20,119 nt of DNA. It comes from a virus. Position numbers and translations under genes: made by a program. The notes under the pieces are model-generated. The model saw only the letters and a program-made list of their open reading frames with translations, was not told the origin of the DNA and did not search any database. Positions 16,904-20,119 of the stretch are shown one piece after another (the stretch's first letter is position 1; each line of letters begins with the position of its first letter). The stretch spans positions 1 through 20,119 of the IMG/VR virus record IMGVR_UViG_3300030090_000356; one strand, written 5' to 3'.

Positions 16904-16993
16904 ATGCTTTTTCCTCTAGTCACTGTTAGTTTGGCAATCCTAATTTATAGTACTTGTGCGTTTGCAATGTATAAATATTTTAGCGAAAGATGA
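16904..16993 (+). CDS. 29-residue membrane micropeptide
   Basis: A 29-codon frame starts directly after the previous stop and ends in TGA at 16991-16993, where ATGA starts the next gene. The peptide is MLFPLVTVSLAILIYSTCAF followed by AMYKYFSER: one hydrophobic helix with a short basic cytoplasmic end. The seamless start after the upstream stop and the ATGA overlap downstream argue that it is a real gene. Its function is unknown. Confidence 0.6.
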   Translation: MLFPLVTVSLAILIYSTCAFAMYKYFSER

Positions 16994-17157
16994 ATTGCTG
17001 GCACTGCAAAACTGAACTTATTTGGGGTGCTGATGCAGATATAGAAGAGGACTTTCAACCTGTTTTATATCAAGAATACTCAATGGTAAGTAATTTTTCT
17101 TGCCCTAAATGTGATTCATATGTAGAAGTCTATAAACGAAGAGATGCCTACGATTGA
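16990..17157 (+). CDS. Small four-cysteine zinc-ribbon protein
   Basis: A 55-residue protein from ATG 16990 to TGA 17155-17157. It begins MNCWHCKTELIWGADADI and has a second cysteine pair in NFSCPKCDSYVEVY. C3/C6 and C38/C41 form a CxxC-x31-CxxC zinc-ribbon (rubredoxin-like knuckle) arrangement, with beta strands after each pair. There is no membrane segment, so it should be cytoplasmic. It might bind nucleic acid or a protein partner; ribbons this small are also seen in transcription modulators. The ATGA overlap upstream and a 14-base overlap with the gene at 17144 place it firmly in this operon. I recall similar WHC-x-T-E-L-I-W-G proteins from marine cyanophages (unverified). Confidence 0.75.
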   Translation: MNCWHCKTELIWGADADIEEDFQPVLYQEYSMVSNFSCPKCDSYVEVYKRRDAYD

Positions 17158-17728
17158 TATACCTCGTATAAATATAAACAAAGTTCAAATACACGAAATA
17201 CCCGTATGGAAAACTGATATACAAACATTAAATAATATAAGTAAACCTATAGTTGATATCCCTGGTTGTGTAAGAGTACATAGAAATAATCTTACAAGTC
17301 TTATTGATAGTGATAAAGATGAATACGGCACATATACAGAATGTGGTAATTTCAGTATTCCTAGTTTTGAACCTTTACAGTATAACCCCAACGAATTTGT
17401 ATATACGCAATCAGAAACCCCCCAAAATCAGGAACAAGAATTTGTTCAGCCTACAGTAGAACCGCCAAAATACGAACCAAAAAAGAAAAAAGATGAACCG
17501 CTTTTCGTTGAGTGCCCTGGACCAAATGACCAAAGGGTAGGCCAATATGCTTCAGAGTTTAAATTAGAACGTGTTATAGGACATAAAAGAAGCGAAGATG
17601 GTAGTGAATGTATAACCTTGTATGAAAGTACTAAATTCATCGAGCAATACATACCGAATCCTTTTGCTTATAAATTAGTAGGTAGACTAGTTGGAAGGGG
17701 TCTATCTACTTTTTTATTTTTAAGGTAG
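17144..17728 (+). CDS. Conserved-looking phage protein of unknown function, possibly structural
   Basis: A 194-residue protein. It has an N-terminal segment (DIPRININKVQIHEIPVWK) with short strands, then a motif with VDIPGCVRVHRNN, and CGNFSIPSFEPLQYNPNEF. A proline/lysine/glutamate-rich linker follows (residues about 90-120), then a compact segment, ECPGPNDQRVGQYASEFKLE and ERVIGHKRSEDGSEC. The last 20 residues (KLVGRLVGRGLSTFLFLR) are basic and hydrophobic and could touch the membrane. The ATG is inside the zinc-ribbon gene (14-base overlap). The end of the gene also encodes an intrinsic terminator stem (17678-17721), so the C-terminal residues are constrained by the RNA structure or arose by its insertion. 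No function is recognised. Confidence 0.7.
   Translation: MPTIDIPRININKVQIHEIPVWKTDIQTLNNISKPIVDIPGCVRVHRNNLTSLIDSDKDEYGTYTECGNFSIPSFEPLQYNPNEFVYTQSETPQNQEQEFVQPTVEPPKYEPKKKKDEPLFVECPGPNDQRVGQYASEFKLERVIGHKRSEDGSECITLYESTKFIEQYIPNPFAYKLVGRLVGRGLSTFLFLR
17678..17721 (+). terminator. Intrinsic terminator overlapping the end of the + gene
   Basis: GTAGGTAGAC (17678-17687) pairs with GTCTATCTAC (17700-17709) over ten base pairs with one G-U wobble and a 12-base loop. It is followed directly by TTTTTTATTTTT (17710-17721). This is a good rho-independent terminator for the whole + late region. It lies inside the last codons of the 194-residue gene, whose stop is at 17726-17728. Confidence 0.75.
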
Positions 17729-17739
17729 AATGTTCATCC

Positions 17740-17771
17740 GTAGATAAGTTTAATACCCGTGACTTGTCTAC
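17740..17771. other. Second hairpin in the convergent gene junction
   Basis: GTAGATAAG (17740-17748) pairs with CTTGTCTAC (17763-17771), nine base pairs with one G-U wobble and a 14-base loop. The right arm contains the stop codon of the minus-strand gene. No good T-run follows on either strand, so it may act as a transcript-end protector or weak terminator. Its left arm can also pair with the right arm of the upstream terminator (TATCTAC, 17703-17709). Confidence 0.45.
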
Positions 17772-18544
17772 TTAAATTTGTGAGTATGTGGGATGACTTG
17801 ATTTGGAGGTGGTTGAACAATGACCCCCTCACATAATTTTGCGAAGTTACTTTTAGGATCGAAATATATTCCCTTCAACATCAATTCTCCACAATTTTTC
17901 AATCTAGCTATTTCATAATTTAGCAGCTTTGCATTTAATTCTTGTTTTTGTAAATTTATCTGTGTGTTAGCTGCATCTAAACAAGAGTCTTGAAATCTAT
18001 TGTCTAGTGGAATATTGAATGTAAGTGCAAATCCAAAGTTTAATCCTAAAGAATCTTTGTTACCACTGTAGTTTTCTTGATAGTAAAGTACATTTCCTGG
18101 ATTATCAGGCACTCCATCATCGTTTGCGTCTGTTGGATCATAAACAGGTGTGTGATAAATATAATCCTGTGGTCGCTTTTGGTTGAATGATGTAGTAACA
18201 AACGGACTAACTGTCATTTGTGGTCCAGAACACTTGATATTATTTCCGTATGTATTTTCTACCATTGGTCCACCCAAAACTTGTGTAGCAAAGTTTGATA
18301 CGGAACCTGACGCAGATGCGGAAGGAGCAGCAGTATTTGAGGTGTTAGCTAATACAGGATTGCCTAGCAGACTTATTGCGAGAAGATAGTTGTGGTATCT
18401 GTGACGCTTGTGCTTTGAATGGTACGAGTTATGTCGGTCACGGATTCCATTCCAGGTGCTTGATAAACTTCTGTAAATTGAAAAGCATCTCCAACATTTG
18501 ATTGAGTCCAGTTTGGTCTTTGATCTAAATTTAATCCCTGCCAT
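17768..18544 (-). CDS. Secreted protein with calcium-loop motif; start codon unclear
   Basis: The longest frame from an ATG (18544) is 258 residues, but its first 50 or so overlap the next gene in another frame and are H/K/R/W-rich, so they are probably not real. The true protein looks as if it begins just before KRHRYHNYLLAISLLGNPVL (around 18400), a normal signal peptide with likely cleavage after A66. No ATG, GTG or TTG exists there; an ATA at 18376-18374 overlaps the upstream TAA. The mature part has NTSNTAAPSASASG, four cysteines (C105, C188, C218, C238), a loop DANDDGVPD (residues 139-147) matching the D-x-[DN]-x-D-G-x-x-D calcium motif of thrombospondin-3/dockerin type, a helix (QINLQKQELNAKLLNYEIAR) and a proline/histidine tail. 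It is probably periplasmic or surface-exposed; function unknown. It is the last gene of the minus operon. Confidence 0.65.
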   Translation of the reverse strand: MAGIKFRSKTKLDSIKCWRCFSIYRSLSSTWNGIRDRHNSYHSKHKRHRYHNYLLAISLLGNPVLANTSNTAAPSASASGSVSNFATQVLGGPMVENTYGNNIKCSGPQMTVSPFVTTSFNQKRPQDYIYHTPVYDPTDANDDGVPDNPGNVLYYQENYSGNKDSLGLNFGFALTFNIPLDNRFQDSCLDAANTQINLQKQELNAKLLNYEIARLKNCGELMLKGIYFDPKSNFAKLCEGVIVQPPPNQVIPHTHKFK

Positions 18545-18798
18545 GTATGCGTAGTTCCGTTTATTGTTTCACTAACTGAGGTAGCTGCTGGAGTGATAGA
18601 AGATCCGTCATGCTGAATCCCTGATCCTGTGACGGAGTAAAGAAACCCAGAATTATATTCTGTTGTTCGTATAGTCTCTGTAATATTTGTGGTAGTTTCG
18701 GTTCGGCTGGTGGAACTACCCTGCGTAAAATTAGGTATAACTGGCACAGCGTAACAAGGAGCAGATATAACAAAGCCAAGAAGAAGAAGCCTCCTCAT
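18373..18798 (-). CDS. Secreted protein with signal peptide, function unknown
   Basis: A 141-residue protein. It has a clear signal peptide, MRRLLLLGFVISAPCYA, with likely cleavage after A17; the cysteine is not in a lipobox. The mature part is threonine/serine-rich beta (SSTSRTETTTNITETIRTTE), then GFLYSVTGSG (residues 51-60), a W-containing stretch, VGDAFQFTEVYQAPGMES (102-119) and a beta tail ending DTTTIFSQ. Its start overlaps the upstream gene's stop by ATGA (18798-18795). It shares landmarks with the upstream 161-residue protein (SAPxYA signal end, YS-x-x-G, G-[ED]-A-F-x-F), suggesting distant paralogy. It is exported to the periplasm or beyond; I do not recognise a characterised family, though similar proteins are familiar to me from cyanophage genomes (unverified). 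Confidence 0.75.
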   Translation of the reverse strand: MRRLLLLGFVISAPCYAVPVIPNFTQGSSTSRTETTTNITETIRTTEYNSGFLYSVTGSGIQHDGSSITPAATSVSETINGTTHTWQGLNLDQRPNWTQSNVGDAFQFTEVYQAPGMESVTDITRTIQSTSVTDTTTIFSQ

Positions 18799-19280
18799 TC
18801 GATAGTAAGATCAACGACAAACTGACCTGTCATCACGATACCCGTTCCTGTTCCTGGTGTCATTGTAATAGTGTGATTATCTATTGCTACTGCTGCTGTT
18901 CCTACACTTCCAGCAGAAGTTGAGGTTAGATCACTGAAGTTTGGCACAGTGCCTACTGTAACTGCACTACCTGGTGTGGCATCTCCTTCTAGAAAACTTG
19001 TAGAAAAACTAAACGCTTCGCCACTGGTCGCTTGCGTGGCAGAGGGAAACGAAATACTCGGAACCCCCGAAGTCGTAGATCCAAAACCGCCTATTGTAGC
19101 TGCTGAGTTAGAGTCAACCGTGGTAACATTGTTACCCGAAATACTGTACGAAGAGCCAATTTTATCAGCCGTACTAGCTGCCGAAAGCGATTCAAACTTT
19201 ACGCTGGAGGATATGGAATGATTCATGTCCGCATAAACTGGTGCGGAGGCAAGCAATAAAAGAGGAAGTAGCTTTTTCAT
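18795..19280 (-). CDS. Secreted serine/threonine-rich protein, function unknown
   Basis: A 161-residue protein with a textbook signal peptide, MKKLLPLLLLASAPVYA, with likely cleavage before D18. The mature part begins DMNHSISSSVKFESLSAAST, then SSYSISGNNV (residues 43-52), glycine/serine-rich beta stretches, GEAFSFSTSF (87-96), and ends with MTGQFVVDLTIE. It has no cysteine and low charge, and is probably a beta-sandwich-like exported protein. It is joined to both neighbours by ATGA overlaps (19280-19277 and 18798-18795). Codon use matches the neighbours, so it is not a recent foreign insert. Its role may lie at the cell envelope (adsorption blocking, lysis, virion decoration), but this is inference. 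Confidence 0.75.
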   Translation of the reverse strand: MKKLLPLLLLASAPVYADMNHSISSSVKFESLSAASTADKIGSSYSISGNNVTTVDSNSAATIGGFGSTTSGVPSISFPSATQATSGEAFSFSTSFLEGDATPGSAVTVGTVPNFSDLTSTSAGSVGTAAVAIDNHTITMTPGTGTGIVMTGQFVVDLTIE

Positions 19281-19528
19281 TTGACTTTAACGTTAGTGTC
19301 TTTGCTGTCTAATTTAGCAGTGTTTCCAGGTTTCTTTTTGTTCACACTGATACCATAAGATCCTAAAACGCCACTGGTCAAGCCGGCTAAAAACGCTCCA
19401 TCATTACGAATTTTATCCATATATCCAAGAGTCATCATTGCAAGCGACCAGCAAAGAATCATAAATCGGACAGCATGACCAAAGATTTCTCCCCAATCCG
19501 TGCCTTCTTTTTCTTCTTGTTCTTCCAT
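19277..19528 (-). CDS. Two-helix membrane protein, holin-like topology
   Basis: An 83-residue protein and first gene of the minus operon. The N-terminus is acidic (MEEQEEKEGTDWGEIFGH), followed by hydrophobic helix 1 (residues about 19-37, AVRFMILCWSLAMMTLGY), a short basic loop (DKIRND), hydrophobic and glycine-rich helix 2 (about 44-62, FLAGLTSGVLGSYGISV), and a lysine-rich C-terminus. Two helices with a charged tail is the layout of small class II holins, but also of many other small phage membrane proteins; no endolysin is visible nearby. A nested inverted repeat lies just upstream and could fold in its mRNA leader. It has no Shine-Dalgarno. Its stop overlaps the next gene's start (ATGA). 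Confidence 0.65.
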   Translation of the reverse strand: MEEQEEKEGTDWGEIFGHAVRFMILCWSLAMMTLGYMDKIRNDGAFLAGLTSGVLGSYGISVNKKKPGNTAKLDSKDTNVKVK

Positions 19529-19538
19529 ATAAAGAAAA

Positions 19539-19590
19539 CTGCCTTAAGGTATCTAGAGATAGTAGCTGACCACTACTTTTTGTAAGGCAG
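19539..19590. promoter_or_regulatory. Nested inverted repeat upstream of the secreted-protein operon
   Basis: CTGCCTTA (19539-19546) is exactly complementary to TAAGGCAG (19583-19590). Between them AGTAG (19561-19565) pairs with CTACT (19573-19577) and is followed on the + strand by TTTT. CCTTAAGG (19542-19549) is itself a palindrome. The structure lies 10 bases before the ATG of the minus-strand membrane gene. It may be an operator, a leader that controls translation, or a weak terminator. Confidence 0.5.
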
Positions 19591-19592
19591 CT

Positions 19593-19621
19593 ATGACAAA
19601 CGTAGCAAATATTGATATGTT
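19593..19621 (+). promoter_or_regulatory. Candidate sigma-70-type promoter
   Basis: ATGACA (19593-19598), a 17-base spacer, then TATGTT (19616-19621) fits a moderate -35/-10 pair pointing at the small + gene at 19645. Each hexamer has mismatches, and AT-rich DNA produces such matches by chance. Confidence 0.25.
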
Positions 19622-19644
19622 GTAAAGTATTAGTACTTAATGTT

Positions 19645-19806
19645 ATGTTAAAAATCTTAAAACCCTTGCTTTTGCAATTCTTTTCTACGACTGCTGTAAA
19701 GCGTCTGGTAGTAGATTTGCTTCGTGCAATCTGTAAACAGACAACGAATACATTGGATGACCGTGCAGTAGATATTTTGGAGCAACAATTATTTCCTAGA
19801 CTTTAG
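19645..19806 (+). CDS. Small basic/hydrophobic protein, function unknown
   Basis: A 53-residue protein from ATG 19645 (an upstream in-frame ATG at 19612 would add 11 residues). The N-terminal helix MLKILKPLLLQFFSTTAVKR is amphipathic or membrane-associated. A second helix (RLVVDLLRAICKQ) follows, and then NTLDDRAVDILEQQLFPRL. I remember similar LKPLLL...T-x-N-T-L-D-D-x-x-V proteins from cyanophages, without an assigned function (unverified). There is no Shine-Dalgarno. It is convergent with the next minus gene, and their ends overlap by 11 bases (19796-19806). Confidence 0.6.
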   Translation: MLKILKPLLLQFFSTTAVKRLVVDLLRAICKQTTNTLDDRAVDILEQQLFPRL

Positions 19807-20005
19807 TTATTGTTGGATGTTTAGGAAAGACTTGAAAACAAGTAACAGGAAAATTAAGTTCTTCCCATTGCCTTGTATGTGATGCTAGTTTTACTGCCTC
19901 TTCTTCATCGTATGCCTGGATAACTGTTTGAAATCCTATGTTTTGCACTTCGTCTAAACCTACATAAGCTCCAGGTATTCTAATTACCCAGGCTCTGATT
20001 CTCAA
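19796..20005 (-). CDS. Small protein of unknown function (start uncertain)
   Basis: The frame is open from 20083, but from 20083 to about 20006 it overlaps a better-looking frame of the upstream minus gene, and its residues there are a K/R-rich run typical of an out-of-frame shadow. I place the start at TTG 20005, giving about 69 residues beginning LRIRAWVIRIPGAYVGLDEV. Other options are ATG at 20056 or 20083. The protein has beta strand, helix (DEEEAVKLASHTRQWEEL) and beta strand (FPVTCFQVFP), a compact alpha/beta fold. It would overlap the upstream gene by 26 bases. No family is recognised. Confidence 0.55.
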   Translation of the reverse strand: MRIRAWVIRIPGAYVGLDEVQNIGFQTVIQAYDEEEAVKLASHTRQWEELNFPVTCFQVFPKHPTITKV

Positions 20006-20119
20006 ATCCTTGTAATTCGATCCATCCTTCTTCTGTTTCCGCTTGCGGAAGCTCATCCAATGGGATTCCCAGAATTGTTGCATCTAAAGCTCCTACTATT
20101 TCTCCATTGTAAGCAGCAA
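19980..20119 (-). CDS. C-terminal end of a minus-strand gene running off the window
   Basis: An open minus frame (first full codon 20117-20115) reads AAYNGEIVGALDATILGIPL, then DELPQAETEEGWIELQGFEN, and stops at TAG (19982-19980): 45 residues cut at the window edge. The acidic, well-mixed composition looks coding, whereas the overlapping frame here is basic low complexity. No domain can be named from this fragment. Confidence 0.5.
   Translation of the reverse strand, partial: AAYNGEIVGALDATILGIPLDELPQAETEEGWIELQGFENQSLGN

Noticed and set aside
18561-18779. A 72-residue minus frame with a hydrophobic N-terminus
   Set aside because: It is an alternate frame of the 141-residue exported protein, reading its signal peptide out of frame. 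The ATGA-coupled frame is the convincing one.
18183-19221. Plus-strand frames at 18183-18389 and 18949-19221 inside the secreted operon
   Set aside because: They are antisense to well-supported genes, with no motif, signal or initiation context.
19593-19625. Ten-codon frame (MTNVANIDML) after an AAGG-like sequence, as a possible leader peptide
   Set aside because: It overlaps the candidate promoter hexamers and has no run of regulatory codons or attenuator after it. It is too short to support.
1-20119. tRNA genes, integrase or attachment sites, insertion sequences
   Set aside because: I saw no cloverleaf with a T-loop-like GGTTCRA motif in gaps, no recombinase motif and no terminal inverted repeats with target duplications. 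Gaps are too short to hold them.

Overview
The window is the late structural region of a tailed phage with a long non-contractile (siphovirus-like) tail. The DNA is AT-rich, Shine-Dalgarno sequences are mostly absent, and the tail fibres, small accessory proteins and secreted proteins have a style I associate from memory with marine cyanophages of Synechococcus/Prochlorococcus. No integrase, repressor, tRNA or host gene is visible, so whether the phage is lytic or temperate cannot be judged here. The host assignment is inference.

Layout. Positions 1-8754 (+) hold a lambda-order tail module. It contains the end of a tail assembly chaperone, a 701-residue tape measure, a gpL-like minor tail protein, an NlpC/P60-like (gpK-like) protein, a large gpJ-like tip protein with a gpI-like hydrophobic segment near its N-terminus, a gpM/DUF2460-like protein, and two tail-tube-fold-like proteins placed unusually downstream of J. 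Positions 8790-15753 (+) hold two repeat-built tail fibres: 703 residues with 26 tandem decapeptides, and 1605 residues with 64 tandem 17-residue units and a C-terminal S74 self-cleaving chaperone. Positions 15778-16562 (+) hold three small fibre-adjacent genes. Positions 16685-17728 (+) hold a compact operon of four small genes. Two of them, a 29-residue membrane peptide and a 55-residue four-cysteine zinc-ribbon protein, are very short and easily missed. This operon ends in a clear intrinsic terminator.

Positions 17768-19528 (-) hold a convergent four-gene operon joined by 4-base overlaps. It encodes one two-helix membrane protein and three proteins with signal-peptide-like N-termini. This secreted cassette is the part most likely to be a poorly described system. 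Its last gene lacks a conventional start codon at the expected place and carries a thrombospondin-3/EF-like calcium-loop motif. Positions 19529-19644 form a divergent regulatory region with a nested inverted repeat. A 53-codon gene (+) and two overlapping genes (-), the upstream one cut by the window edge, close the window.

How the parts fit together: the first 9 kb would build the tail shaft and tip, and the two fibres would bind the host, the long one maturing by S74 autocleavage. The small genes and the secreted operon have no assigned function. Their membrane segments and signal peptides point to the host envelope (lysis, exclusion or adsorption control), but that is inference. All calls come from reading the sequence, with no database search.
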